Under the pieces are notes generated by a model. The model made no database searches, was not told where the DNA came from, and saw only the letters and a list, made by a program, of their open reading frames with translations. The position numbers and the translations under genes were made by a program. Below are positions 39,361 to 48,271 of a stretch of DNA of 64,000 nucleotides, piece after piece. Position 1 is the first letter of the stretch; each line of letters opens with the position of its first letter. Source of the DNA: Nonomuraea sp. PA05 (GTDB taxonomy: Bacteria > Actinomycetota > Actinomycetes > Streptosporangiales > Streptosporangiaceae). Where the stretch lies: contig NZ_VSEY01000014.1 in the NCBI RefSeq assembly GCF_008086045.1, forward strand, positions 124,001 to 188,000, read 5' to 3'.

Positions 39361-40446
39361 CTGGCGCAGGTCGGGCAGGTTGACGACGATGGCCTCCTGG
39401 GTGCTGCGCGCGATGACCACGACCGCCTCCTGTGACGGGTCGGGGTTCTCCTCGCGGTGAGGCACGTAAGGCGGCACGAACACGTAGTCGCCGGGGCCCG
39501 CGTCGATGCGCCGCTCCCGCCCGTCCTCCAGGAACACGAACGACGGCGCGCCGCTGACCACGTAGATGGCGGTCTCGGAGGCGCCGTGGTGGTGGTCGGA
39601 CGAGCGGGTGGCGGGGGAGACGTGGGTCTGCCCCATCCACAGCCGCGACGAGCCGGTGGTGACGCCGCTGACGGCGGCCAGCCGCCGCATTCCGGTGCTT
39701 TGGGCTGTTTCGCCCGAGAGCGTCCCTGCGGGCACGTGGCGCAGCGGCTGGTGGAAGGGGTCCCCCTGGGCCCGGTAACCCTCCCAGAGGCGCCCTCCGG
39801 CCCGCTCAAGGACGTCCGTGGCCACCGCGGCCAGCCTGGCGGGGTCGTCGCGGACGGCCAGCAGCTCATCCGCCAGCTTCACATCGTAGGCGCGCAGCTC
39901 GCGCAGCAGCCACTTGCCGTTGCCCTGCCACGCCCGCCCCAGGCCCAGCGCCGTCCGCGCGGTCGCCTGGACGACCTCCCAGCCGATGAACGCCTGCTCG
40001 CCGGGGTCGGTCGCGCCCGACAGGTCGTCCAGCAGGTCGGACAGCACGTACCTGAACCGCTCGGCCTGGCCGGTGGTCAGCCCCGTGGGGCCGTCGGCGA
40101 GGCGCTCGGCCAGCTCGTTCTGCAGGTCGCTGGCCCGGCCGCCCGTCCTGTCGGTCACCACCGCGCCCTCGGCGCAGATGCGCGCCAGGACGGGGCGCCG
40201 CTGCTCGAAGCCGTCGCCGACGTAGACGGCCAGGCTGGTCTCGCTGTGCGCGAACAGCTCCACCGGCCACTCGCGCCAGCGCAGCGACTCCCTGTAAGGG
40301 GTGGCCAGGCCGTCGAGCACCACGATCACGTCGAGGCCGGAGGTGCTGGTGCGGTGCCCGGTGAGCACGCTGCCGCCGACGAAGGCGTACAGGGCGCCGG
40401 GGAACAGCTCTTCGACGAACGCGCGCGCGGCCGAGACGGGGTCCAT
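39355..40446 (-). CDS. Nucleotidyltransferase-like / cupin fusion protein
   Basis: 363 aa in one uninterrupted frame. The N-terminal 240 residues resemble minimal nucleotidyltransferases with a helical C-terminal part: GGS at 24-26, then TSTSGLDVIVVLD, where the first Asp of the usual S-D-x-D pair is Gly37 and only D39 remains. Residues about 265-355 form a cupin: HxH at 285-287, E291, G319, H330 and N334 match both cupin motifs, so metal binding is likely. TAGGCT seven bases before the ATG suggests a leaderless transcript. The function is unknown; the NTase may be inactive or use other acids. Confidence 0.75.
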   Translation of the reverse strand: MDPVSAARAFVEELFPGALYAFVGGSVLTGHRTSTSGLDVIVVLDGLATPYRESLRWREWPVELFAHSETSLAVYVGDGFEQRRPVLARICAEGAVVTDRTGGRASDLQNELAERLADGPTGLTTGQAERFRYVLSDLLDDLSGATDPGEQAFIGWEVVQATARTALGLGRAWQGNGKWLLRELRAYDVKLADELLAVRDDPARLAAVATDVLERAGGRLWEGYRAQGDPFHQPLRHVPAGTLSGETAQSTGMRRLAAVSGVTTGSSRLWMGQTHVSPATRSSDHHHGASETAIYVVSGAPSFVFLEDGRERRIDAGPGDYVFVPPYVPHREENPDPSQEAVVVIARSTQEAIVVNLPDLRQH

Positions 40447-40515
40447 GCCCGCCAGCCTAGATCCCGGGCCCCGTCGCGCGCCGCCCGATCGGCGACGGCG
40501 ACCCGGGGGAGAGGC

Positions 40516-41745
40516 CTAGCTGAACTCGGTGAGCGTGCGCTCGGCCTCCGCCAGCCACGAACGGCGGGCGATCAGCGCCTCCTCGGCCTCCTTGACGTCC
40601 TTGGCGCGCCCGGCGGCCTGCGCCTTGGACAGCCGCTTCTCGAGCTGCTCGATGGAGGTGCGGAGCTGGTCCACCGCGCTCTGGGCGCGGGCCCTGGCCT
40701 CGGGGTTGGAGCGCTTCCACTCGGCGTCCTCGGCCTTGCGCACGGCCTCGTCCACCTTGCGCAGCCCGCCCTCCAGCCGGTCGCGCTGCTCGCGCGGCAC
40801 GGGGCCGGCGGCCTCCCAGCGCTCCAGGATGTGCCGCAGCGCGCCCCTGGCCGTGCGCACGTCGGTGACCGGGAGGATCTTCTCGGCCTCGGCCAGCAGC
40901 TCCTCCTTGACCTCCGCGTTGGCGGCCAGCGAGGCGTCACGCTCGGCGAAGACCGCGGAACGGGCCTGGAAGAACTGGTCCTGGGCGGCTTTGAAGCGCC
41001 CCCACAGCTCGTCCTCGGCCTCGCGGGAGGCCCTGCCGGCGTTCTTCCACTGCTGCATCAGGTCGCGGTAGACGGCCGCGGTCTGGCCCCAGTCGGTCGA
41101 GTCGGCGATCGCCTCGGCCTCGGCGACGATGCGCTCCTTGGTCGCGCGGACGCCCTCGCGCTGCTCGTCCAGCCCGGCGAAGTACTGCTTGCGCCGCTTG
41201 GCGAACGCCGTGCGCGCGGCCGACAGCCGCTTCCACAGCGCGGCCTCGGTGACCCGGTCGATGCGGTCGGCGGCCTTCCACTCCTCGACGAGCTGGCGCA
41301 GCCGTTCGCCACCCGACTTCCAGTGGGTGGTCTCCTCGGCGATGCGCTCGGCCTCGCCGACGATCCGCTCCTTGACCGCCCTTGCCTCGGCCCTGGCGTG
41401 CTCGCGAGCCGCCTTGACCTCCTCGCGGCGCTGCGCGACGAGCTCGGTCAGGCCGTCCAGCCGCCGCGTCAGCGCGTCGAGGTCGCCGATGGCGTGCGCT
41501 TCGGAGACGGCCTCGCGCAGCTTGGTGATGCTCGCCTCGGCCTGCGCCGGAGCCAGATCGGTGCCCCTGACACGCTGTTCGAGCAGCTGCACCTGACCGG
41601 CCAGCTCGTCGTACTTGCGATGGAAGTAGGCCAGTGCCTCTTCGGGTTCACCGGCCTGCCAGGAGCCGACGGCCCGCTCTCCCTCAGCCGTACGCACGTA
41701 GACGGTGCCGTCGTCGTCTACCCGGCCCCACGGGTCGGTGCTCAC
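40516..41745 (-). CDS. DUF349 repeat protein
   Basis: 409 aa, highly charged and helical. At least three DUF349 repeats can be read (segments such as WKSGGERLRQLVEEWKAADR, YRDLMQQWKNAGRASREAE and LRHILERWEAAGPVPREQRD), followed by a coiled-coil tail. The family is widespread in actinobacteria without an established activity. The start is placed at GTG 41743-41745, because GGAGG lies five bases upstream; the GTG five codons earlier lacks a ribosome site. It lies between the fusion gene and the first cyclophilin, all leftward. Confidence 0.85.
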   Translation of the reverse strand: MSTDPWGRVDDDGTVYVRTAEGERAVGSWQAGEPEEALAYFHRKYDELAGQVQLLEQRVRGTDLAPAQAEASITKLREAVSEAHAIGDLDALTRRLDGLTELVAQRREEVKAAREHARAEARAVKERIVGEAERIAEETTHWKSGGERLRQLVEEWKAADRIDRVTEAALWKRLSAARTAFAKRRKQYFAGLDEQREGVRATKERIVAEAEAIADSTDWGQTAAVYRDLMQQWKNAGRASREAEDELWGRFKAAQDQFFQARSAVFAERDASLAANAEVKEELLAEAEKILPVTDVRTARGALRHILERWEAAGPVPREQRDRLEGGLRKVDEAVRKAEDAEWKRSNPEARARAQSAVDQLRTSIEQLEKRLSKAQAAGRAKDVKEAEEALIARRSWLAEAERTLTEFS

Positions 41746-41807
41746 CGTGTCCTCCCGCACTATCCATCAGACCCTTCGGGACTACTTCGTCCCTAGTTTG
41801 TATTACG

Positions 41808-42689
41808 TCAGCTCTTGCCGGCGATTGTCACGTCTTTGATTTCGACGGTTTGCTTCGGTGCTCCGGTCCCATCTCCCATGGCGCTAGGGATGTTGCCTGC
41901 TTTGTTCACCTTGTCCAGGATGTCGAGCCCCTTGGTGATCGTACCCACCGGCGTGTAATCCGGGGTGAGTCCGATGTCCCCGTAAACGAGGAAGAACTGG
42001 CTGCCCGTGCTGCCGGGGGCGGAGGTCTTGGCCATGGCCATGACGCCGCGCTTGTACTGGGCGCCCTCCAGGTTCTCCTCGGCCATCACGTAGCCGGGGC
42101 CGCCCTGGCCGTCGGTCTCGTTCTTGCCGTCCGCCTTGGCGGTCGGGTCGCCGCACTGCAGCATCGGGAACTGGTCGCCGCCGAGACGGTGGCACTTGCT
42201 GCCGTCGTAATAGTTCTTCTCCGCCAGGAACTCCAGCGAGTTCGTCGTGCACGGAGCCTTGGCGTTGTTCAGCTCGACCACGATGTCGCCCTGGTTCGTC
42301 TTGAACGTCATCGTCTTCGTGGCGGGCTCGGTCTTGACCTTCGCCGGCGGCATGCCGACGTCCTTGACCGTGCCGCCGGAGGTGTCCTTCACGTAGTCGC
42401 ACGTGCCCGTCTTGGCGTCGTACGGCTTCGGGCCCGTGCTCGCCGATGCCTGCGCGGTGTCGGCGGGCGAGGCCGAGGCCGACGGCGACGCCGCGGCCTC
42501 CGTGCCCGTGTCGTTGCCGCCCAGCAACGCGACCGCCGCCACGATGCCGCCGACCACGATCACCACGCCCACGGTGGAGCCGATGATCGCCGTGCGCTTG
42601 GCCTTCTGCTCGCGCTCGATGCGGCGCTGCATCTGCCGCTCGTAGTGCTCGCGTGCCAGCTGCTTCTGCCGGTCCTTCCCCGTGGCCAC
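41808..42689 (-). CDS. Membrane-anchored cyclophilin-type peptidyl-prolyl isomerase
   Basis: 293 aa. A basic cytoplasmic N-terminus (KQLAREHYERQMQRRIEREQ), one transmembrane helix (about 34-57), a Ser/Ala/Pro linker, then an extracytoplasmic cyclophilin domain: CHRLGGDQFPMLQCGDP carries the catalytic Arg and Gln region, and GSQFFLVYGD the following core. Several cysteines (CTTN, KCHR, LQCGD) could form disulfides. It should assist folding of exported proteins. GTG 42687-42689 is chosen with GGAGG seven bases upstream. A close paralogue lies at 46622-47536. Confidence 0.9.
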   Translation of the reverse strand: MATGKDRQKQLAREHYERQMQRRIEREQKAKRTAIIGSTVGVVIVVGGIVAAVALLGGNDTGTEAAASPSASASPADTAQASASTGPKPYDAKTGTCDYVKDTSGGTVKDVGMPPAKVKTEPATKTMTFKTNQGDIVVELNNAKAPCTTNSLEFLAEKNYYDGSKCHRLGGDQFPMLQCGDPTAKADGKNETDGQGGPGYVMAEENLEGAQYKRGVMAMAKTSAPGSTGSQFFLVYGDIGLTPDYTPVGTITKGLDILDKVNKAGNIPSAMGDGTGAPKQTVEIKDVTIAGKS

Positions 42690-42827
42690 CGCTTTGCCTC
42701 CCATAGTCAATCAACTGAGGTGGGCGAATCGTATCGGCCAACGGGTAATGATTCGCAGCCCGGCGACCCGCACCGGTACCCTTCGGTTACATTCCCATTG
42801 GCTTTTCGACGAGATCACCTGAGGCAG

Positions 42828-43508
42828 ATGCTCATCGCCGGCTTCCCCGCAGGGGCCTTCCAGACCAATTGTTACGTCGTCGCGCCCGCCGCCGGCGAGG
42901 AGTGCGTGATCGTCGATCCAGGTCAGGACGCGACGGAGGGCGTCGAGGAGCTGCTGCGCGAGCACCGGCTCAAGCCCGTGGCCGTCCTGCTCACCCACGG
43001 TCACCTCGACCACGTCTGGTCGGTGGCCCCCGTGTGCGGCGCGCGCGACGTGCCCGCGTGGATCCACCCCGACGACCGCCACCTGCTGAGCGACCCCGCC
43101 GCGGGCTGGTCCGACACCAGTGCCTCGCTGTTCGGCGGCATCACGCTGAGCGAGCCCGACGACGTGCGCGAGCTGTCCGACGGCGCCGTCCTGTCGCTCG
43201 CCGGCCTGGAGCTCGTGGTCGACCACACGCCCGGCCATACCAGGGGGTCGGTGAGCTTCCGCACGCCCGGCGACGAGACCATGTTCTCGGGCGACCTGCT
43301 GTTCGCCGGCTCCATCGGCCGCTCCGACCTTCCCGGCGGCGACTACCCGACGATCCTGCGCAGCCTGGCTACCAAGTGTCTGCCGCTGCCTGACGATACG
43401 GTCGTCTTGCCGGGCCACGGACCACAGACCACGATCGGCCGCGAGCGCGCGACCAACCCGTACCTGAAGGAAGCAGCGCCGCACGCCGGTCCCACACGAG
43501 GGATCTAA
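42828..43508 (+). CDS. Metallo-beta-lactamase-fold hydrolase (glyoxalase II-like)
   Basis: 226 aa. The metal motif THGHLDHVW (HxHxDH), FSGDLLFAGSIGR and LPGHGPQTTIGRE are in the expected order. It resembles the MBL-fold protein found next to hisS in other actinobacteria; the natural substrate is not certain (thioester hydrolysis is the best guess). It is divergent from the cyclophilin gene. Its TAA shares a base with the ATG of hisS (TAATG), so translation is coupled. Confidence 0.87.
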   Translation: MLIAGFPAGAFQTNCYVVAPAAGEECVIVDPGQDATEGVEELLREHRLKPVAVLLTHGHLDHVWSVAPVCGARDVPAWIHPDDRHLLSDPAAGWSDTSASLFGGITLSEPDDVRELSDGAVLSLAGLELVVDHTPGHTRGSVSFRTPGDETMFSGDLLFAGSIGRSDLPGGDYPTILRSLATKCLPLPDDTVVLPGHGPQTTIGRERATNPYLKEAAPHAGPTRGI

Positions 43509-44770
43509 TGAGCTTCCAAGCACCGAAAGGCACCTTCGACTGGCTGCCTCCCCGCTCCGAGCGGGTCCTCGCCGTACGCGAGGCCTTGGCCGAGCCGCTG
43601 CGGCGGGCGGGGTACGGCTACATCGAGACGCCTGTCTTCGAAGACACACAGTTGTTCGCCAGGGGCGTAGGCGAGTCGACCGACATCGTCACCAAGGAGA
43701 TGTACACCTTCTCCGACAAAGGCGGCCGCTCCCTGACGCTGCGCCCCGAGGGCACGGCCTCGGTCGTGCGCGCGGTGCTCCAGCACAACCTGCACACCGG
43801 CCAGCTCCCGGTGAAGCTGTGGTACTCCGGCAGCCAGTTCCGCTACGAGCGCGCCCAGCGGGGCCGCTACCGCCACTTCTGGCAGGTCGGCGCCGAGGCG
43901 CTCGGCTCCGAGGACCCGGCGCTCGACGCCGAGCTCATCGTGCTGGCCGCGCGCGGCTTCGCCTCGCTCGGGCTGAAGAACGTCACGCTGCTGGTCAACT
44001 CGCTCGGCGACAAGAACTGCCGGCCCGCCTACCGCGCCGCGCTGCAGGAGTTCCTGCGCGGGCTCGACCTCGACGAGGAGACCCGGGCGCGCATCGAGAT
44101 CAACCCGCTGCGGGTGCTCGACGACCGGCGGCCCGAGGTGCAGCAGCAGCTCGAAGGCGCGCCCCTGGTCGTCGACCACCTGTGCGCGGACTGCCGGGCC
44201 TACCACGAGGAGGTGCGCGCCCTGCTGAGCGCCTCTGGCGTGGCCTTCACCGACGATCCGCGTCTGGTGCGCGGGCTCGACTACTACACGCGCACCACGT
44301 TCGAGTTCGTGCACGGCGGGCTCGGCTCGCAGTCGGCCGTGGGCGGCGGCGGCCGCTACGACGGGCTCAGCGAGATGCTCGACGGCCCGCCGCTGCCCAG
44401 CGTCGGCTGGGCACTCGGCGTCGATCGCACCCTGCTGGCGATGGAGTCGGAGGGTTTGCTCGGCGAGGAGAGCGCACAGCGGCGCGTGCAGGTGTACGGT
44501 GTCCCGCTGGGTGACGACGCCCGCCGCCGCATGTTCCTGCTCGTGGGCGAGCTGCGGGAGGCGGGCATCAGCGCCGACATGGCCTTCGGCGGCAAGGGGC
44601 TCAAGGGCGCGATGAAGGGCGCCGACCGTTCGGGCGCCGCGTTCGCGCTGATCCTGGGCGAGCGTGACCTGGCGGCCGAGGCCGTGCAAGTGAAGGACCT
44701 GGCCACCGCGGAGCAGATCCAGGTGCCGCTGGCCAAGGTCGCCGACGTCTTGAAGGAGAAGGTGAAGTGA
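43508..44770 (+). CDS. hisS: Histidyl-tRNA synthetase
   Basis: 420-aa class II synthetase. Motifs: FQAPKGTFDWLPP start, TLRPEGTASVVRA, FRYERAQRGRYRHFWQVG (motif 2), LVRGLDYYTRTTFEF (HisA motif) and GWALGVDRTLLA (motif 3). The anticodon domain closes the protein. The ATG overlaps the upstream stop. Its own TGA opens a 16-codon frame that runs into aspS. Confidence 0.97.
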   Translation: MSFQAPKGTFDWLPPRSERVLAVREALAEPLRRAGYGYIETPVFEDTQLFARGVGESTDIVTKEMYTFSDKGGRSLTLRPEGTASVVRAVLQHNLHTGQLPVKLWYSGSQFRYERAQRGRYRHFWQVGAEALGSEDPALDAELIVLAARGFASLGLKNVTLLVNSLGDKNCRPAYRAALQEFLRGLDLDEETRARIEINPLRVLDDRRPEVQQQLEGAPLVVDHLCADCRAYHEEVRALLSASGVAFTDDPRLVRGLDYYTRTTFEFVHGGLGSQSAVGGGGRYDGLSEMLDGPPLPSVGWALGVDRTLLAMESEGLLGEESAQRRVQVYGVPLGDDARRRMFLLVGELREAGISADMAFGGKGLKGAMKGADRSGAAFALILGERDLAAEAVQVKDLATAEQIQVPLAKVADVLKEKVK

Positions 44771-44817
44771 TCGGCTCGCCTTCCTCCCCCTATCCGTACG
44801 AAGGGATTGTGCAGTGA
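44767..44817 (+). CDS. Putative 16-codon coupling micro-ORF between hisS and aspS
   Basis: Starts with GTG in the GTGA that ends hisS and stops with TGA in the GTGA that begins aspS. The peptide is VIGSPSSPYPYEGIVQ. Both junctions share the sequence AGTGATC, so the gap may be a diverged junction duplication. It would let ribosomes move from hisS to aspS without a free gap. Confidence 0.3.
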   Translation: MIGSPSSPYPYEGIVQ

Positions 44818-46565
44818 TCCGCACGCATACGGCCGGGTCGCTCCGTGAGGAGCACGCCGGGCAGCAGGTGACGCTCGCGGGATGGGTGGCCCGCCGCCGT
44901 GACCACGGCGGCGTCGTCTTCATCGACCTGCGTGACGCCTCCGGCTCGGCGCAGGTGGTCTTCCGCGAGGAGGACCACGCCCACGACCTGCGCGCCGAAT
45001 ACTGTGTGCAGGTCGTCGGCCAGGTCAGGGTCCGCCCCGAGGGCAACGAGAACCCCGACCTGCCGACCGGCGCCATCGAGGTGGTGGCCGACAGGGTCGA
45101 GGTGCTGAGCGAGTCGGCGCCGCTGCCGTTCCCGATCGAGGGCAACGTGGGCGTGTCGGAGGAGGCGCGGCTGAAGTACCGCTACCTCGACATCCGCCGC
45201 CAGCAGGTCGCCAACGCGATGCGCACCCGCTCCAAGGCCACCTACCTGGCCAACGAGGTGATGCACGAGCTCGGCTTCGTCTACGTCGAGACGCCCACCC
45301 TGACCCGCTCCACGCCCGAGGGCGCGCGCGACTTCCTGGTGCCGGTCCGCCTGCAGCCCGGCAACTGGTACGCCCTGCCGCAGTCGCCGCAGCTGTTCAA
45401 GCAGCTCCTCCAGGTCGCCGGGCTTGAGCGCTACTACCAGCTCGCCAAGTGCTACCGCGACGAGGACCTGCGGGCCGACAGGCAGCCGGAGTTCACCCAG
45501 ATCGACGTCGAGATGTCCTTCGTCGACCAGGAGGACGTCATCGAGGTCGGCGAGAAGCTGATCAGCCGCCTGTGGCGGGAGATCGCCGGCTACGAGCTGC
45601 CGCTCCCGCTGCCGCGCATGACCTACGCCGACGCCATGGCCCGCTACGGCTCCGACAAGCCGGACCTGCGCTTCGGCCAGGAGCTGGTCGAGATGACCGA
45701 GTACTTCTCGGCCACCTCCTTCCGCGTCTTCCAGGCGGCCTACGTCGGCGCCGTCGTCATGCCGGGCGGGGCCTCGCAGACCCGCAAGGAGCTCGACGGC
45801 TGGCAGGAGTGGGCCCGCTCGCGCGGCGCCAAGGGCCTGGCGTACGTGCTCGTGCAGGAGGACGGCACGCTCGGCGGCCCCGTCGCCAAGAACCTGTCGG
45901 AGGAGGAGCTGTCCGGCCTGGCGGCCAAGGTCGGCGCCGTGCCCGGCGACGCGATCTTCTTCGCGGCCGGCGCCAGGAGCGCCTCCCGCGACCTGCTCGG
46001 CGCGGCCCGCCTGGAGATCGGCCGCCGCTGCGGCCTCATCGACGAGTCGCAGTGGTCGTTCCTGTGGGTCGTCGACGCCCCCATGTTCGAACCTGTGTCT
46101 GATGAGTCTGGCGGCGAGGGCGGCTGGACGGCCGTGCACCACCCGTTCACCGGCCCCAAGCCCGAGTGGGCCGACAACTTCCAGGACCACCCGGGCGAGG
46201 CGCTGGCCTACGCCTACGACATGGTCTGCAACGGCATGGAGATCGGCGGCGGCTCCATCCGTATCCACCGGGCCGAGATGCAGCAGCGCGTGTTCGACGT
46301 GCTCGGCATCTCCAAGGAGGAGGCGGAGAGCAAGTTCGGCTTCCTGCTGGAGGCGTTCAAGTACGGCCCGCCCCCGCACGGCGGCATCGCCTACGGCTGG
46401 GACCGGATCTGCATGCTGCTGTCCGGCGGCGACTCGATCCGCGACGTGATCGCGTTCCCGAAGACGGCGTCCGGCTTCGACCCGCTCACCGGGGCGCCGA
46501 CGCCGATCACGGGGGAGCAGCGCAAGGAAGCGGGCGTGGACGCCAAGCCCAAGTCCGAGGTCTAG
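44814..46565 (+). CDS. aspS: Aspartyl-tRNA synthetase
   Basis: 583-aa bacterial-type class II enzyme. N-terminal OB anticodon domain (VTLAGWVARRRDHGGVVFIDLRD), motif 2 (YYQLAKCYRDEDLRADRQPEFTQID), the bacterial GAD insertion domain (about 290-420), and motif 3 (GIAYGWDRICMLL). GTG 44814 has AAGGG upstream. It may aminoacylate tRNA-Asn also; GatCAB genes are not in the window. It ends at a bidirectional terminator. Confidence 0.97.
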   Translation: MIRTHTAGSLREEHAGQQVTLAGWVARRRDHGGVVFIDLRDASGSAQVVFREEDHAHDLRAEYCVQVVGQVRVRPEGNENPDLPTGAIEVVADRVEVLSESAPLPFPIEGNVGVSEEARLKYRYLDIRRQQVANAMRTRSKATYLANEVMHELGFVYVETPTLTRSTPEGARDFLVPVRLQPGNWYALPQSPQLFKQLLQVAGLERYYQLAKCYRDEDLRADRQPEFTQIDVEMSFVDQEDVIEVGEKLISRLWREIAGYELPLPLPRMTYADAMARYGSDKPDLRFGQELVEMTEYFSATSFRVFQAAYVGAVVMPGGASQTRKELDGWQEWARSRGAKGLAYVLVQEDGTLGGPVAKNLSEEELSGLAAKVGAVPGDAIFFAAGARSASRDLLGAARLEIGRRCGLIDESQWSFLWVVDAPMFEPVSDESGGEGGWTAVHHPFTGPKPEWADNFQDHPGEALAYAYDMVCNGMEIGGGSIRIHRAEMQQRVFDVLGISKEEAESKFGFLLEAFKYGPPPHGGIAYGWDRICMLLSGGDSIRDVIAFPKTASGFDPLTGAPTPITGEQRKEAGVDAKPKSEV

Positions 46566-46572
46566 CGGTCAT

Positions 46573-46608
46573 GACGAAGGGCCGGGGCGATCGCCCCGGC
46601 CCTTCGTC
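46573..46608. terminator. Bidirectional terminator between aspS and the second cyclophilin gene
   Basis: A perfect 36-bp palindrome: a 16-bp stem (46573-46588 with 46593-46608) with loop GATC. It lies seven bases after aspS and 13 bases from the convergent stop, so it can serve both genes. Confidence 0.9.
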
Positions 46609-46621
46609 TGCGCGCGTCGCG

Positions 46622-47536
46622 TCAGGAGAACGTGATCCGCTTGATGATCACCGGGTTCTTCGGCGCGGTGGTGCCGCCGTCGCCCGTGATGTCCGCCTCG
46701 TTGACGATCAGGTCCTTGCCGCTGGAGGCCAGGCCGACGAGCATGTCCATGCCCTCGCTGACCATGCCGACGACCGAGTAGCCCGCGCCGATCTGCACGT
46801 TCTCGTCCGACAGCGAGATCGCGAACTGGCTGTTGTTCTGGCCCGCCGCGTCACCCGGCTGCGTCATGAACACCACGCCCTTGCCGAGCGGGATGTCGAT
46901 GTTCTCGTCGGCGTAGACGTACCCGGCCGTGCCCTGGCCGTCGGTCGGGTTCTTGCCGTCGGCCTTGGCCTGCGGGTCGCCGCACTGCAGCATGTGCACG
47001 CCGGACACGTCGGGGGTGACCAGGCGGTGGCACTTGTTGTTGTCGTAGAACTTCTTCTTCGCCAGGAAGTTCAGCGAGTTGATCGAGCACGGCGCCGCGT
47101 CCGTCATGAGGTCGACGACGACCGTGCCGCGGTTCAGCTCGATCGTCATCTTCTTCAGCTTCATGTTCGGCTTCTTGCCGGGCAGGCCCACGAACTTGTT
47201 CGGCACCGACTTCTCGCGCTTGTAGGTGCAGCTCACGGGGGCGGCCTTCGACGGGCTCGTGGACGGCACGGGGACGGACGCCGATGCCGACGGCGACGCC
47301 GATGCGCTGGGCGAGGCGCTGCTCTGCGCCGCCGCCTCCCCGGAGTCGTTGTTGACCAGGGTGGTCGCGGCGAAGATGCCGCCCGCGACCACGACGACGG
47401 CCACGGCCGCGCCGATGAACGTGTTCCGCCTCGACTTGACGCTCTGCTCAGCGGCGCGCTTCGCCTGCCGTTCCTTGTGCTCCCGCGCCAGCTCGCTCTG
47501 GCGGTCCTCTTCGTTCTGGCGGTCGTCGCCGCTCAC
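46622..47536 (-). CDS. Second membrane-anchored cyclophilin-type peptidyl-prolyl isomerase
   Basis: 304 aa with the same layout as the 41808 gene: charged N-terminus, transmembrane helix (about 40-61), Ser/Ala/Pro linker, extracytoplasmic cyclophilin domain (KCHRLVTPDVSGVHMLQCGDP; NNSQFAISLSD). The domain has diverged: the usual FF of the core is FA. GTG 47534-47536 is chosen with AGAGGA seven bases upstream. The two paralogues bracket MBL-hisS-aspS, suggesting an old duplication; they may fold different clients. Confidence 0.88.
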   Translation of the reverse strand: MSGDDRQNEEDRQSELAREHKERQAKRAAEQSVKSRRNTFIGAAVAVVVVAGGIFAATTLVNNDSGEAAAQSSASPSASASPSASASVPVPSTSPSKAAPVSCTYKREKSVPNKFVGLPGKKPNMKLKKMTIELNRGTVVVDLMTDAAPCSINSLNFLAKKKFYDNNKCHRLVTPDVSGVHMLQCGDPQAKADGKNPTDGQGTAGYVYADENIDIPLGKGVVFMTQPGDAAGQNNSQFAISLSDENVQIGAGYSVVGMVSEGMDMLVGLASSGKDLIVNEADITGDGGTTAPKNPVIIKRITFS

Positions 47537-47705
47537 CGCTATGTCCTCTCGTCTTTGCCAAGGGATGACCAAACAACTCCGCGCATGCTACCGGCCTCCG
47601 ATATGTGACGGACGTAAGTGGCGAAAGCCGCGGGTGCGACGGTTGTGGTCGCGAACCTTATGGTGTCGGCAAACGTAGTTGAAACAAGCACTAAGGAGGC
47701 GTTCC

Positions 47706-48185
47706 ATGTTCGACGAGATCATGGGCCTGCCGGCCCACCCCTTGATCATTCACTTCGCCGTGGTGCTGACCCCGCTGCTCGTCGCGGTCGCGATCGCGTA
47801 CGCGCTGTTGCCGCGCTGGCGCGCGAACGTCGCATGGGCGGTGGTGCTGCTCTCCCTGGCCGCCCCGGCGGCGGTCTTCGCGGCCAGGCAGAGCGGTGAG
47901 AGCCTCAAGGCGGCCCGCTTCGGGTCGGCGGAGGGCGAGATGGCCGCGCGCATCTCGGCGCACCAGAGCTTCGCCACCCCGCTGCTGATGTCGGTGCTGG
48001 GGCTCGGCGTCGCGGCCCTGCTGCTCGTCTACGCCACCCGCCCCGCCCGCGACTCCGTCGGCCGCGACCGCTTCGGCCGGGCCGTCACCGTCATCCTGTC
48101 GGCGCTGACGGTGGTGCTGGCGGCCGTCTCCGGCTACTACGTCTTCCAGGCCGGCGACTCGGGGGCCAGGGCCGTGTGGTCGTGA
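47706..48185 (+). CDS. DUF2231 membrane protein, 159 aa
   Basis: Four hydrophobic helices. The N-terminal signature FDEIMGLPAHPLIIHFAVVLTP, with paired histidines, is that of DUF2231 membrane proteins, some of which are linked to heme or redox processes. AGGAGG lies five bases before ATG 47706. No partner gene is obvious. It is divergent from the cyclophilin gene. Confidence 0.8.
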   Translation: MFDEIMGLPAHPLIIHFAVVLTPLLVAVAIAYALLPRWRANVAWAVVLLSLAAPAAVFAARQSGESLKAARFGSAEGEMAARISAHQSFATPLLMSVLGLGVAALLLVYATRPARDSVGRDRFGRAVTVILSALTVVLAAVSGYYVFQAGDSGARAVWS

Positions 48186-48256
48186 CGCGGACCGGCCGGC
48201 CTGGAGGCGGCGGGTCGTACGGTCGTCAGGCGGACCGGTGACGGCGGCGCAGCGTG

Positions 48257-48271
48257 TAATCTCGCGTTGTG
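48257..48271 (+). promoter_or_regulatory. Leaderless-type promoter of rarA
   Basis: TAATCT (48257-48262) fits TANNNT and lies six bases before GTG 48269. No ribosome site precedes the start. Confidence 0.5.

Noticed and set aside
39457..41796. 779-codon plus-strand frame opposite the NTase-cupin and DUF349 genes
   Set aside because: Antisense shadow; both minus-strand genes have domains, starts and ribosome sites.
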